DNA of 64,000 nucleotides from the NCBI GenBank assembly GCA_019636555.1, contig JAHBXH010000001.1, positions 1,646,928 through 1,710,927 on the forward strand, written 5' to 3'. The notes beneath the pieces were generated by a model that saw nothing but the letters and a program-made list of their open reading frames with translations, searched no databases and was not told the DNA's origin. A program made the position numbers and the translations under genes. Below, piece after piece: positions 8,802 to 18,071 of this stretch (its first letter is position 1; every line of letters starts with the position of its first letter). The DNA is from Phycisphaeraceae bacterium (GTDB taxonomy: Bacteria > Planctomycetota > Phycisphaerae > Phycisphaerales > UBA1924).

Positions 8802-9731
8802 TTACAGCGCGCTGACGCGGACGATTTTTCCGATGTGGGCGTCGAGGATGCGGCGGTGGTGAGAGGATGCCGCGGCATGGAGGCGCTGCATCGGTTCGCC
8901 GGGGGGCTCTTCGCCCAGTTCGAATGTGGAGTGATGAACGGGGAGGAGGCGTTTGCCATCGAACTTGGTGAACATGCTCCAAACCTGCTCGGGCGTGGCG
9001 TGCGCATGTTCCCAGGGTTCGTAACTGCCGATGCCGAAGATCGCGAGGTCGATGCCCTTGAGCGCGGAGTAGGCCTCGGTGAGCGCGGTGTCGCCGGCGA
9101 AGAGGACACGTTGCGGGCCGTCGGTGAGGACGTAGCTGTTGTAGCCGCGGTGGCGATCCCAGGCGGTGCGCGCGCCCCAGTGGCGGGGCTTGATCGTTTC
9201 GATTTTGAGAGATTCGAGGATGGCGTTCTGATGCCAGCCGAGTTCGAGCACATCGGCAAAGCCTTTGGGGATAAGGCGGCGCGAGGCCTTGGCGGTGACG
9301 ACGATGGTGGAGGGTGAGCGGAGGCGCTGGAGCGTGGGCTTATCCAGATGATCGAAGTGAGGATGGCTGATGAGGATGATGTCGATCGGCGGCAGGTGCT
9401 TGGTTTGAAGGGGCGGATCGCCGATGCGGTTGAGCCCGACGGTGCGCTTGCCGATTTTCACGCCGATGCGACGAGAGAAGACGGGGTCGGTGAGGATGTT
9501 GAGGCGACCGAGTCGGAGGAGGACGGTGCAGTGACCGAGCCAGCAGGCGACGATATCGTCGCCGGCGCGGTCGCATTCGATGGCCCAAGCGGATGCGAAG
9601 TCGGCGGGGCTCGGGGTGTGATCGTGGAAGGGGCTGAGGTCGGCGAGTTGGCGGGCGTAGCGGCGCATGCCGCTGCGGAGAGCCTTGCTCCAGAATTCGA
9701 TCTTTGCCCGGTGTGCCCGGCTCAAACGCAT
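8802..9731 (-). CDS. MBL-fold metal-dependent hydrolase (NAPE-PLD-like)
   Basis: A 309-residue metallo-beta-lactamase-fold hydrolase. The metal motif HPHFDH (HxHxDH) sits at about residues 118-123 in ILISHPHFDHLD. The sequence also has CWLGHCTVLLRLG...ILTDPVFS, HWGAR and FAGDTAL, the pattern of the N-acyl-phosphatidylethanolamine phospholipase D / UlaG-like group. Bacterial members are often annotated as membrane-associated phosphodiesterases, but the substrate cannot be read from sequence. The start at 9731 has TACTCT 5 nt upstream on the minus strand. It is divergent from ribF with only 67 bp between starts. Confidence 0.85.
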   Translation of the reverse strand: MRLSRAHRAKIEFWSKALRSGMRRYARQLADLSPFHDHTPSPADFASAWAIECDRAGDDIVACWLGHCTVLLRLGRLNILTDPVFSRRIGVKIGKRTVGLNRIGDPPLQTKHLPPIDIILISHPHFDHLDKPTLQRLRSPSTIVVTAKASRRLIPKGFADVLELGWHQNAILESLKIETIKPRHWGARTAWDRHRGYNSYVLTDGPQRVLFAGDTALTEAYSALKGIDLAIFGIGSYEPWEHAHATPEQVWSMFTKFDGKRLLPVHHSTFELGEEPPGEPMQRLHAAASSHHRRILDAHIGKIVRVSAL

Positions 9732-9736
9732 GGCGA

Positions 9737-9742
9737 AGAGTA
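9737..9742 (-). promoter_or_regulatory. -10 box abutting MBL hydrolase start
   Basis: TACTCT on the minus strand ends 5 nt before the ATG at 9731. This fits leaderless transcription. Confidence 0.4.
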
Positions 9743-9786
9743 TTGGGCGAAGATGAAAGGGGGCGAAAACACGCGGGGTCGTCTGC

Positions 9787-9792
9787 TAGCCT
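9787..9792 (+). promoter_or_regulatory. -10-like box abutting ribF start
   Basis: TAGCCT lies 6 nt upstream of the ribF ATG (9799). It is a weaker match than others in the window. There is no SD. Confidence 0.35.
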
Positions 9793-9798
9793 TGAGCG

Positions 9799-10833
9799 AT
9801 GTCGAAAGCGGTTGTGACGATCGGAAACTTTGATGGGGTGCACGCGGGGCATCGCGCGCTGATTGCGCGGGCGAGGGAGATTGCTGTTAGTGCGGGCGGG
9901 GGTGGGGGTGGGGGTGCGCGCGTGATCGCGATGGCGTTTGATCCGCACCCGACGAGCAGGTTGAGGCCTGAATCGGCGCCGGCGCGGATCACGCGGTTTG
10001 ACCGGCGGGTGGAGTTGCTGCGCGAGGCGGGCGCGGATGAGGTTGTGAGGCTGGAGCCGACGGATGAGCTGCTCGCGATGACGCCGGATGAGTTTCTTGC
10101 GAAGTTGATGCGCGATGTGCGGCCGGTTGCGGTGGTGGAAGGGCCGGATTTCAATTACGGGAAGGGGCGCGCGGGGTCGATCGAGACGCTGATTGATGAA
10201 GGGAAGCGGATGGGGTTCGGCGTCGAGGCCGTGCACCCGGTGGAAGTTGCACTTTCGGATTTGTCGATCGTGCGTGCGAGCAGCACGCTGGTGCGGCATC
10301 TGGTTGCGCAGGGGCGCGTGCGCGATGCGATGCTGGTGCTGGGGCGCGCGCACGAGATTGCGGGGGTCGTGACGAAGGGTGATCAGCGCGGCAGGACGAT
10401 CGGATTCCCGACGGCGAATATCGTGCAGGATGCGGAGCAGGCGGTGGTGATTCCGGCGCAGGGGGTTTATGCGGCGTGGGCGCGGATGCCGGATGGGAGG
10501 AAGTTGGCCGCGGCGGTGAATATCGGGGCGCGGCCGACGTTTGATGCGATGGAGCCGCGGATCGAGGCGCATCTTGTGGATGTCGAGACGGGGAAGCCGG
10601 CGGCGGGGATTCCGGAATATGGATGGCGGCTCGCGATCGAGATTGTCGGCTGGGTGCGCGATACGGTTCGGTTCTCGGGGATTGATGCGCTCAAGGCGCA
10701 ACTCGAGCGCGATCGGGAAGCGGCGCTGCGGCTGCTTGATTGCGGATTTGATGCGCCGGCGGCCGATGGATTGGTAACTTTAAAACCTGCCGCGCCTGTC
10801 GCGGTTCGTGCGACAAGGACGATGGCACAATGA
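9799..10833 (+). CDS. ribF: Bifunctional riboflavin kinase / FAD synthetase
   Basis: Makes FMN and FAD from riboflavin. The 344-residue protein has an N-terminal adenylyltransferase domain with GNFDGVHAGHR (about residues 8-18) and a C-terminal riboflavin kinase domain with GRTIGFPTANI (about 194-204). Both match two-domain bacterial RibF. A run of seven glycines (about 34-40), coded by a GGGGGTGGGGGTG tract, expands a loop after the first helix. The stop overlaps the next start (ATGA), so nrnA is translationally coupled. Confidence 0.95.
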   Translation: MSKAVVTIGNFDGVHAGHRALIARAREIAVSAGGGGGGGARVIAMAFDPHPTSRLRPESAPARITRFDRRVELLREAGADEVVRLEPTDELLAMTPDEFLAKLMRDVRPVAVVEGPDFNYGKGRAGSIETLIDEGKRMGFGVEAVHPVEVALSDLSIVRASSTLVRHLVAQGRVRDAMLVLGRAHEIAGVVTKGDQRGRTIGFPTANIVQDAEQAVVIPAQGVYAAWARMPDGRKLAAAVNIGARPTFDAMEPRIEAHLVDVETGKPAAGIPEYGWRLAIEIVGWVRDTVRFSGIDALKAQLERDREAALRLLDCGFDAPAADGLVTLKPAAPVAVRATRTMAQ

Positions 10834-11945
10834 GCGGAACAGCGGATTCGAAAACGCAGGGCGCGAAATGGGGGAGCGGGATCGAGCTCTCGGCGATCGC
10901 GGACTGGCTCGCGGACAAGAACAAGATCGTGGTCGTGACGCACGTAAAGCCGGACGGCGATGCGGTGGGTTCATCGCTCGGGCTTGTGCGGGCGCTGAAC
11001 CTTGCACGGAAGGATTCGGGAGCGGTGAGTTTGCCGCCGCGGGCACGGGCGTGGTATTTCGGTCCTCGGCCGTCGTGGATCCGGCGCGTGGTGGGAGAGT
11101 CGCCGTCGCTGTCGATCGAGAATGTGTCGGAGATCGAGCACGAGACCGCGGACGCGGTTGTGATCGTGGACACGGGGTCGTGGGTGCAGGTCGAGATGAT
11201 CAAGCCGTGGCTTGTGAAGCACACGGCGGATACGGCGGTTGTGGATCATCACGCACAAGGCGATTCGGACATCGCGCCGCGGAGATTTGTGGATACGGGG
11301 AGTGCCGCGGCGGCACAGCCGGTTGCGGAACTTTGCCGGCTGATTCTGAAGAAGAAGTCGCTGGCGGAATTGCCGAAGGAAGTTGCGGAGCCTTTGTATC
11401 TGGGCATCGCGACGGATACGGGCTGGTTCAAGCACAGCAACGTGACGCCGCGGGTGTTGCGTGCGGCGTCGGAGTTGCTCGCGACGGGCGTGGATCACGC
11501 GGCGCTGTATGTGAACATCGAGCAGCGCGAGCGATTGCCGCGGCTCAAGCTGCTGGGGCGGGCGCTCGATTCGCTGCGGCTGTTCGATGAGAACCGGGTC
11601 GCGGTGATGACGCTGACGAAGAAGGACTTTGCGGAGACGGGCGCGCAGGCGGCGGATTCGGGCGGTTTTGCCGATCACTCGCAGACGCTCGAGACCGTGA
11701 TGGTGACGGCGGTGTTGACGGAAGCGGACGCGAGTGAATTCGGGATGGCGTCGAAGCCGGGGGAAAAACTCACCAAGGTGAGTCTGCGGAGCAAGGCGGT
11801 TGACGGGTCGGTGGATGTGAACGCGGTGGCGAAGGTGTTTGGAGGGGGTGGGCATGTGCGTGCCGCGGGCGCGAAGGTTGCGCTTGGGATAGAGGAGACG
11901 AAAGCGAAGTTGCTGGAGGCGATCAGGGCGCGGTGGGGAACGTGA
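10830..11945 (+). CDS. nrnA: DHH-family phosphoesterase (NrnA-like oligoribonuclease / pAp phosphatase)
   Basis: Cytoplasmic DHH/DHHA1 phosphoesterase of 371 residues. It probably degrades nanoRNAs and/or 3'-phosphoadenosine 5'-phosphate. Motifs are THVKPDGDAVGS (DHH motif I), DTG (motif II), VVDHHAQGD (motif III, DHH), a later DTGWF block, and the DHHA1-domain GGGGHVRAAGAK near the C-terminus. It overlaps ribF by 4 bp (ATGA). The coupling of ribF with a DHH phosphatase is common in bacteria, where the pair often sits with truB/rbfA. Confidence 0.9.
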   Translation: MSGTADSKTQGAKWGSGIELSAIADWLADKNKIVVVTHVKPDGDAVGSSLGLVRALNLARKDSGAVSLPPRARAWYFGPRPSWIRRVVGESPSLSIENVSEIEHETADAVVIVDTGSWVQVEMIKPWLVKHTADTAVVDHHAQGDSDIAPRRFVDTGSAAAAQPVAELCRLILKKKSLAELPKEVAEPLYLGIATDTGWFKHSNVTPRVLRAASELLATGVDHAALYVNIEQRERLPRLKLLGRALDSLRLFDENRVAVMTLTKKDFAETGAQAADSGGFADHSQTLETVMVTAVLTEADASEFGMASKPGEKLTKVSLRSKAVDGSVDVNAVAKVFGGGGHVRAAGAKVALGIEETKAKLLEAIRARWGT

Positions 11946-12126
11946 GTTGCCGCGGCGATCGAGGTCGGATGTTGACGAGCGCGCGGCTTTCTTCGAAACA
12001 CGCATGAGACCGATTCGGCCCAATCGAGGAGAAGGTGGCGGGCGCAAGGGTGATGGAGTGCGCGGGCGACCGGCGGACGGCGCGGGGCCGGCTCCGGCGC
12101 GCCCGGGGCGACGGACACTGCCCTCG

Positions 12127-12834
12127 ATGCAGATCATGACCACGACGCTGTGGGAGTATCCGAGTCAGCACTACGACGCGGCAACCGGGAACATGCAGGG
12201 CGACAAGCGCTATGTCGGCGCGAGCCCGTCGTGGGTGATCTGGCAGTGTTTGCAGAGATATACGAAGCCGGGCGAAACAGTGCTCGACCCGATGGTAGGG
12301 AGCGGAACGACGATCGATGTCGCGATGGATCTCAAGCGGCGGGCGATCGGGTTTGATCTGGCGCCGTCGCGGCCCGACATTCGGCAGGGTGATGCGAGAA
12401 AGATCGACTTGCCGAGCGCGAGCGTGGACTTTGTATTTGTCGATCCGCCGTACTCGACGCATGTGGACTATTCGGACGATCCGGCGTGCATCGGGAAACT
12501 GGATGCGCTCGGGGCCGACGGAGGCGGGGCGTATTACGCGTCGATGCAGAGAGTCATCCGCGAGATTGCGCGGGTGCTCAAGCCGGGGCGGCACATGGCG
12601 CTGTATGTGAGCGACAGTTTTCAGAAGCCGGGCGCGAACTCCGCTTCCACGGGCTTTGCGCCGATCGGTTTCGAACTCTTTGCGATGATGCGAGAGTCGA
12701 TGCAGCCGGTGGACATCATCGCGGTGGTGCGGCACAACCAAAAGCTGCAGCGCGGCAACTGGCACAAGGCGGCGGAGGAAGGGAATTTCTTCCTGCGCGG
12801 GTTCAACTATCTGTTCATCATGCGGAAGATGTGA
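12127..12834 (+). CDS. Solitary DNA methyltransferase-like protein
   Basis: SAM-dependent methyltransferase of 235 residues from the chosen ATG (12127). An upstream extension to 11947 is possible but reads as low-complexity Arg/Gly/Pro. It has the SAM-binding motif LDPMVGSGTT (about 56-65) followed by the catalytic DPPYS (about 103-107). This order (I before IV) and the N/D-PPY motif fit N4-cytosine or N6-adenine modification, or an RNA guanine methyltransferase of the TRM11 type. No restriction nuclease is adjacent, so it is an orphan enzyme. There is no clear SD; ACACT lies 7 nt upstream of 12127. Confidence 0.68.
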   Translation: MQIMTTTLWEYPSQHYDAATGNMQGDKRYVGASPSWVIWQCLQRYTKPGETVLDPMVGSGTTIDVAMDLKRRAIGFDLAPSRPDIRQGDARKIDLPSASVDFVFVDPPYSTHVDYSDDPACIGKLDALGADGGGAYYASMQRVIREIARVLKPGRHMALYVSDSFQKPGANSASTGFAPIGFELFAMMRESMQPVDIIAVVRHNQKLQRGNWHKAAEEGNFFLRGFNYLFIMRKM

Positions 12835-13126
12835 TTGGAATTTCGTTTGGAACTTTCGTGACGGAGTTCGGCGCGTCAGGAGATCCGAAACCCCCACCGT
12901 CATCGCTCCGCAAAGGCTGCGCGATGACACCTCACTCTTTGGCGAGGGGGGAGGTCCAATCACGAAGAGCGCACCGAAGAAGGAGAACCGGTTTGCGGGG
13001 TTGCACTCCGACCGAGCGATGATTCACGGTGGGCGCGAAAGCGGCGCTCCGCTCGGGCTCTTGCGGTGCGCCGCTTGGGCTGGGGAATCATTTCAAAGGA
13101 ACGAATCAGTCGATGGGCCTGAGCCG
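12835..13126. other. Convergent spacer with REP-like element
   Basis: This gap separates the methyltransferase from the convergent SDR. It holds the REP-like element at 12893-12956 and an imperfect GC-rich palindrome around 13030-13085. No gene is seen. Confidence 0.5.
12893..12956. repeat. REP-like palindromic element
   Basis: Contains GTCATCGC...GCGATGAC (12899-12926, outer arms of a hairpin) followed by CACCTCACTC...GAGGGGGGAGGT. It shares its architecture with 8566-8605. Such modules usually lie in convergent gene ends, as here. Confidence 0.5.
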
Positions 13127-13879
13127 TCAGCGATATCCGCCCGCGATCAGGATGGTTTCGCCGGTGAGCCAGGATGCGTCGCGCGATGCGAGGAATGCCG
13201 CGGCACCGGCGATGTCGTCGGGTTCGCCGATGCGCCCGAGCGGCGTGGTCGCGAGCACCTGCTTGTGCATGTCGCTGCCGGAGATTCCGGCGCTACGCCA
13301 GCCTTCGGTGGCGACCATGCCGGGGTTGATCGAGTTCACGCGGATGCGCTTGGGGCCGAGTTCCTTCGCGAGCGATTTGGTGATCGCGTCCACGGCGGCC
13401 TTGGTCGCGCTATAGACCGAACCGTTGGGCGGCGCGAGCGTACTGACCACCGAGCTGATGTTGATGATGCTGCCGCCTTCGGAACCGAACTGCTTCGCCG
13501 CGGCCTGCGAGGCGAGCAGCAGTCCAAGCACGTTGAGATCAAACTGCTTGTGGAAGTGTTCTTCGGTGACGCTCTCGAGCGGCTGGAAGTCGTAAATGCC
13601 CGCGTTGTTCACAAGGATGTCTAATCGGCCGTAGGTCTTCTTCGCTTCGGCAAAGAGCTTCGAGATTTCGCTTTGCTTTGCGACGTTCGCGCCGACTGCA
13701 ACCGCTCTTCCGCCCTTCGATGTGATCTCGTGGACGACCTTGTCCGCGCCTTCCTTGCTGGAAGAGTAATTGACGACGACCGATGCGCCTTCCGCGGCGA
13801 GCCGCTTGGCGATTGCCGCGCCGATGCCCTTGGAAGCGCCCGTCACGATCGCAACTTGTCCTTTAAGCCGTTCCGACAT
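13127..13879 (-). CDS. SDR-family oxidoreductase (FabG-like)
   Basis: Short-chain dehydrogenase/reductase of 250 residues. It has the NAD(P)-binding TGASKGIGAAIAK (about 14-26), NNAG (about 88-91), the catalytic Ser in NISSV, and YSATK (Tyr-x3-Lys). The C-terminal GEPDDIAGAAAFLAS and GGYR ending match the FabG / glucose-1-dehydrogenase branch. The ATG at 13879 is supported by AGGAG about 8 nt upstream. Its physiological substrate is unknown. It is divergent from murD. Confidence 0.9.
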   Translation of the reverse strand: MSERLKGQVAIVTGASKGIGAAIAKRLAAEGASVVVNYSSSKEGADKVVHEITSKGGRAVAVGANVAKQSEISKLFAEAKKTYGRLDILVNNAGIYDFQPLESVTEEHFHKQFDLNVLGLLLASQAAAKQFGSEGGSIINISSVVSTLAPPNGSVYSATKAAVDAITKSLAKELGPKRIRVNSINPGMVATEGWRSAGISGSDMHKQVLATTPLGRIGEPDDIAGAAAFLASRDASWLTGETILIAGGYR

Positions 13880-14027
13880 TGCTGCACTCCTGAATTTGAG
13901 AAACGGATACGGGGGCTTCGATTCTGCCGGGCGTGAGCGGGTTTCAGAAATCGGGTACCTGGGAATCCAGATTTGTGTGAAGATTGGTTTGCTCCTGTTC
14001 GGCTACGCTGCGCACGGGAGAACACGC

Positions 14028-15422
14028 ATGGAAGCGGCGGCACTTGAGGGCAAACGAGTTACGGTGATGGGGCTCGGTCGATTCGGTGGCGGCGCGAGCG
14101 TGACGCGCTATCTCTGCGAGCGCGGCGCGACGGTTTTGTTGACAGATATCGAGCCGGAAGAAAAGCTCGCGGCATCGGTCGCGCAAATTGCGGATTTGGT
14201 TCGATCCGGCACCGTGCAACTGCGCCTCGGCGGGCACAACGTCAGCGACTTCACGACGTGCGATCTCGTTGTGGCGAATCCCGCGGTTCCCAAGCCGTGG
14301 GACAACCGGTTTCTGCGCAGCGCGTGGGCGGCGAAAATTCCGGTGACCACGGAGATCGGGCTGACGATCGCGCGGCTTCCGAATCGAGCGCGCGTGATCG
14401 GCATCACCGGCTCGGCGGGAAAGAGCACAACGAGCGCGATGATTCACCATGTCCTGAAACAGTGTGGATTTGCAACGGTGTTCGGCGGCAACATCGGCGG
14501 GTCGCTGCTCGGAGAAATCGATTCGATCACGCCGGAGACGTTTGTGGTGCTCGAACTCTCGAGCGCCATGCTGTGCTGGCTTGGAGACCTCGCGCGGGTC
14601 GGGCCGGCGGAATTCGATCACGCGCCGGCAAGCGAAGGCTGGTCGCCGCACGTCGCGGTGGTGACAAATCTCTCGCCGAATCACCTGGATTGGCACGGAG
14701 ATCTTGCGCACTACCGCCGAAGCAAGCAGGAATTGCTGCGGGCGCAGCGATCGGGAGACGTTGCGGTCTTGCCGCCCGGCAGCGAGTCGGCGGAATGGAA
14801 GACGAACTCGGGTGTCGAGCGGCGCGTGCCGCGGGTGGAAGTAAGCGGGCTTGCCATTCCCGGCAAGCACAACCGTCAGAACGCGAGCGTGGCGATCGAG
14901 GCGGCGCTTGCCGCGGCGAGCGGGCTCGATCGCGCGCGCGCGGTGAATGCGGTGAAGACGTTTGCGGGATTGCCTCACCGGCTTGAATTGGCGGCGACCA
15001 TCTCTCGCGCGGGTGGGAGCGTCCGCTGCTTCAACGATTCGAAATCGACGACGCCCGAAGCTTGTTTGCTCGCTGTTGCGGCGTTTGATGAACCGGGAGA
15101 AGTCGGAGCGGGGCGAGTTCATCTGATTGCCGGGGGATACGACAAAGGCTCCGACCTTTCCGCGATTGGGGCGCTGGCTCGGCGCCTCGCGGGGCTCTAC
15201 ACGATCGGGAAGACGGGGGACGCGATCGCCGCGGCGTCGGATGGTGCGGCGAAGAAGTGCGGAACCGTGGAGAGCGCGGTCGCGTCGGCGATCGGCGCGG
15301 CGAAGCCGGGGGATGTCCTTCTGCTCAGCCCGGCGTGCGCCTCGTGGGATCAATTCGAGAATTACGAAAAGCGAGGCGAGTTGTTTGTGCGCGAGGTTCG
15401 GGCGGTTGGGGGTGTCCGATGA
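14028..15422 (+). CDS. murD: UDP-N-acetylmuramoyl-L-alanine--D-glutamate ligase
   Basis: Cytoplasmic peptidoglycan precursor ligase, 464 residues from the ATG at 14028 (GGGAG 8 nt upstream; longer frames run into the spacer). It has a Rossmann N-terminus (GLGRFGGG), the ATP loop GITGSAGKSTT, NLSPNHLDWHGD, LPHRLE, and NDSKSTTPEA. It is isolated from any other mur/fts gene in the window. Its presence supports peptidoglycan synthesis in this organism. It is coupled by an ATGA overlap to a secreted YdjY-like protein. Confidence 0.93.
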   Translation: MEAAALEGKRVTVMGLGRFGGGASVTRYLCERGATVLLTDIEPEEKLAASVAQIADLVRSGTVQLRLGGHNVSDFTTCDLVVANPAVPKPWDNRFLRSAWAAKIPVTTEIGLTIARLPNRARVIGITGSAGKSTTSAMIHHVLKQCGFATVFGGNIGGSLLGEIDSITPETFVVLELSSAMLCWLGDLARVGPAEFDHAPASEGWSPHVAVVTNLSPNHLDWHGDLAHYRRSKQELLRAQRSGDVAVLPPGSESAEWKTNSGVERRVPRVEVSGLAIPGKHNRQNASVAIEAALAAASGLDRARAVNAVKTFAGLPHRLELAATISRAGGSVRCFNDSKSTTPEACLLAVAAFDEPGEVGAGRVHLIAGGYDKGSDLSAIGALARRLAGLYTIGKTGDAIAAASDGAAKKCGTVESAVASAIGAAKPGDVLLLSPACASWDQFENYEKRGELFVREVRAVGGVR

Positions 15423-16267
15423 CGGGACTGTTTTCGAAGTGTGCCGGAGTTCTCGCGTTGGCGGCGGTTGCTTCGTCGGTTGCGGCGTCCGAGCCGGAGA
15501 GCAGGCAGGATGCGGCGCCCGCGGCGCAGGGAGAAAAAGACCAGGCTCAAGCGGCGTGGCGCGAAGTGTTTCCTGGAATTCGGATCAATCTCGTGGAGAA
15601 GGCGGTCGAATTCGATGGAACGGTCCCGGTGAATGCGCACACAAAGGCGGGGCTTAGAGTCTTTCTCGAGACGACGGTGTGCGGCTACGACAGCAAAGAG
15701 CACGAGTCGCTCGTCGTTACCAAGGCCAAGCCTTCGCAAGTTCACGCGGCACTGTTGCTGATCGGACTCAAGCCGGGAAAGCCGGGCGCGTGGAGGCGCG
15801 AAGAAAAAAAGTGGATCGGTGTGCCGCCGGAAGGTGACGAGGTCGAAGTGAAATTCCTGCTGACGGCGCCGGATGGAACGATTCGCGAGGACGATCCGGC
15901 GGAGTGGATCGTGAACGAGAGGGACGGAAAGCCGCTGAGTCAGGTCGCGCCCGATGCAAAGTGGGTGTTCGCCGGGTCGAAGCTTGCGCAGAAGAAGCCG
16001 CTGCCGCGGGCGCCGGGAGATGGGGTCGGTCCGGAACCAAAGCCCCCGGTTGAAAATGAGCGAAACGGCCCGGAGTTCTACGTCGCGGATGTGGAGGGCA
16101 CGCTCATCGGGCTCACGAGTTTCGGGACCGAGACGATCGGTTTGACCGCGATGTACAACCCCGACAACGACAAGGAAGCGCCGCAGTGGGTCGCGAGCCC
16201 GGAAAAGACTCCGGAGATCGGCGCGAAGGTAACGGTTCGGGTGAGCGCGAAAAAAGGAGGAGCGTGA
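15419..16267 (+). CDS. Secreted YdjY-like domain protein
   Basis: Protein of 282 residues beginning at the ATG that overlaps the murD stop (ATGA). It has a signal peptide (LALAAVASSVAAS). Residues about 60-115 carry the YdjY-type signature: GYDSKEHESLVVTKAKPSQVHAAL split around the conserved His and Lys. In YdjY-family proteins this block has no known biochemical role. The C-terminal part (YVADVEGTLIGL...) is predicted soluble and extracytoplasmic. Coupling to murD suggests co-expression with envelope synthesis. Function unknown. Confidence 0.7.
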   Translation: MTGLFSKCAGVLALAAVASSVAASEPESRQDAAPAAQGEKDQAQAAWREVFPGIRINLVEKAVEFDGTVPVNAHTKAGLRVFLETTVCGYDSKEHESLVVTKAKPSQVHAALLLIGLKPGKPGAWRREEKKWIGVPPEGDEVEVKFLLTAPDGTIREDDPAEWIVNERDGKPLSQVAPDAKWVFAGSKLAQKKPLPRAPGDGVGPEPKPPVENERNGPEFYVADVEGTLIGLTSFGTETIGLTAMYNPDNDKEAPQWVASPEKTPEIGAKVTVRVSAKKGGA

Positions 16268-16312
16268 TTCGCGGGTGCGGGGCTCGCTCGACCGATTCGT
16301 GCGGGGCGAGAC

Positions 16313-17764
16313 TCATTCGGGCGCGGGCTTGGATCTGCCGCCCCAGAGACGGATGCTTTGCTTGCGATCGACATCGTTCTGAATATTGCGGACGACGAGA
16401 TGAACGGGCTTGCCGACGTAAAGCCCTTGATCGATCATCGCGGAAACCGCTTCACCGACCGTGGAAACTGGCGCGCTCCCGACCTGGGTGATCCGATCGC
16501 CCTCTTTGAGCCCGGCGTCCGAAGCATGCGAACGCTCGGAAACGGAGGTGATGATGGGCGCGCCGCCCGTGGAGAAGAATTCGCGGGCGGTCGAGGGATC
16601 TTCGAACGTGAGCCCGAGATCGTCCTGGATGTCGTCGAGAATACCGGGCTGGATGAGCGCCGACGTCGGCATCTCACCCATGACGACGGAGGCCTCACGC
16701 GACTCGCCGTTTCGTGTGTATCCGATGCTGAGTGTGTCTCCCGGCCGGGCGTTCGAGATCATCGACCGCATCCCCTGAACGCTGGTGATGCGTTGACCGT
16801 TCAATGAAACCAGCATGTCGTCATTCTGAAGTCCCGCTCGCGAGGCGGGCCCGTCGCTCGGAATGCGCACGGAAACGCCGTTCCGCGAGATGCTTTCATC
16901 GATGTATTCGCGCGGATCGTACGAAATGCCGAGGAATCCTCGGGAAACCTTGCCTGTTTCGATGAGTTGCAACGCGACGCTTTCGATCGTCACAAGCGGA
17001 ATCGCGAACGAGATACCGGACGACTGTCCTTCGCCGCCGCCGGTTCCGGTATTGTCCTTCGCCGTGGCGATCGCGACGTTCATCCCAACGACGCGTCCCT
17101 TGATATCGATCAGCGGTCCACCGGAATTGCCGGGGTTGACCGCGGCGTCGGTCTGGATGAAGTTGGTGAAGCCGCCGGAATCGAGCGCGGGGCCCGCCGA
17201 GCGCCCCAGCCCGGAGACAATTCCTTCCGACATCGAAAACTTGAAGCCGAACGGAGAACCGAACGCGAAGACGCGGTCTCCCTGATAGACCCGCTCGCCC
17301 GTTGCGCGGCGCACCGGCGCGAGGTTGTCGGCATCGATCTTGAGGACGGCGATGTCGGTGAAAGGGTCGATCCCGACAATCGTGGCCTGGCTCGCACGCC
17401 CGTCGTAGAGTTGGACCCGCACGAAGCGAGAGCCGCGGACGACATGCGCGTTCGTGACGATGTGACCCTTCGCGTCGAAGATCCAGCCCGAGCCCGTCGC
17501 GCCCAGGAAGCGCCGTCGCGTTCCTTCCGGAGTCAGAACATCGATGTGCACAACCGAGGGTTCGACCGAGTCGGCGATGGCGCGGATCGCCATGTTCAGA
17601 CGCTCCAGGATGTCATCGGACTCGATCGTCCGGCGCGCGAGCAGGATCTGGGCTTCGGTCTGAGAGGCGGAAAGCGTCCGCAGAATCCGCGGCGTAAACC
17701 AGAGCAGCGATGAGGCCGTGGCGAGGACGACGACCGCGGGCCCGAGTGTCATGATGCGACGCAT
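16313..17764 (-). CDS. HtrA/DegP-type trypsin-like serine protease with two PDZ domains
   Basis: Envelope quality-control protease, 483 residues. One N-terminal membrane/signal segment (about 5-22) is followed by the S1C protease domain. The catalytic triad is visible: His in VTNAHVV, Asp in FTDIAVL, Ser in NPGNSGGPL. Two PDZ domains follow (about 285-375 and 385-470). The ATG at 17764 is preferred to the in-frame GTG 15 bp upstream because AAAGGTG lies 5-7 nt upstream. A Gly-rich insert (TGTGGGEGQSSG) lies in the protease domain. It is convergent with the YdjY-like gene. Confidence 0.92.
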   Translation of the reverse strand: MRRIMTLGPAVVVLATASSLLWFTPRILRTLSASQTEAQILLARRTIESDDILERLNMAIRAIADSVEPSVVHIDVLTPEGTRRRFLGATGSGWIFDAKGHIVTNAHVVRGSRFVRVQLYDGRASQATIVGIDPFTDIAVLKIDADNLAPVRRATGERVYQGDRVFAFGSPFGFKFSMSEGIVSGLGRSAGPALDSGGFTNFIQTDAAVNPGNSGGPLIDIKGRVVGMNVAIATAKDNTGTGGGEGQSSGISFAIPLVTIESVALQLIETGKVSRGFLGISYDPREYIDESISRNGVSVRIPSDGPASRAGLQNDDMLVSLNGQRITSVQGMRSMISNARPGDTLSIGYTRNGESREASVVMGEMPTSALIQPGILDDIQDDLGLTFEDPSTAREFFSTGGAPIITSVSERSHASDAGLKEGDRITQVGSAPVSTVGEAVSAMIDQGLYVGKPVHLVVRNIQNDVDRKQSIRLWGGRSKPAPE

Positions 17765-18071
17765 GAGATCACCTTTCACAGAGAGACCTGCGGCTCAATC
17801 CTTTACCCGAGGCAAGATCGAATCCGACAGGTCCCGCGACAACACAAATCGGCCATCCGCATGGATTAGACGATGTCTCGCCGCCGAAAGTTTCGGCCTT
17901 GCGGCAAAGTGCGGGGAATGTGAGGCGGGGGCGCATGGAGATGCAAGGGGGCCTTGGATGGAACGCCCGGGCCCTTTTTGGGTCGGGGAATCCGATTCTT
18001 TCAGAGATTCGCCGTTGACGCGCCGCCGGTTGCCAAGGGGCACTCGCCCGACAAGGAATGTGCGGGTTGGG
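17765..18071. other. Spacer upstream of htrA-like gene
   Basis: This 307-bp gap separates two minus-strand genes and must hold the htrA promoter. No RNA gene, repeat or further CDS is convincing; the frames here lack coding character. Confidence 0.4.

Noticed and set aside
11947..12126. N-terminal extension of the methyltransferase
   Set aside because: It starts with TTG and reads as low-complexity Arg/Gly/Pro; the recognisable protein begins at 12127.
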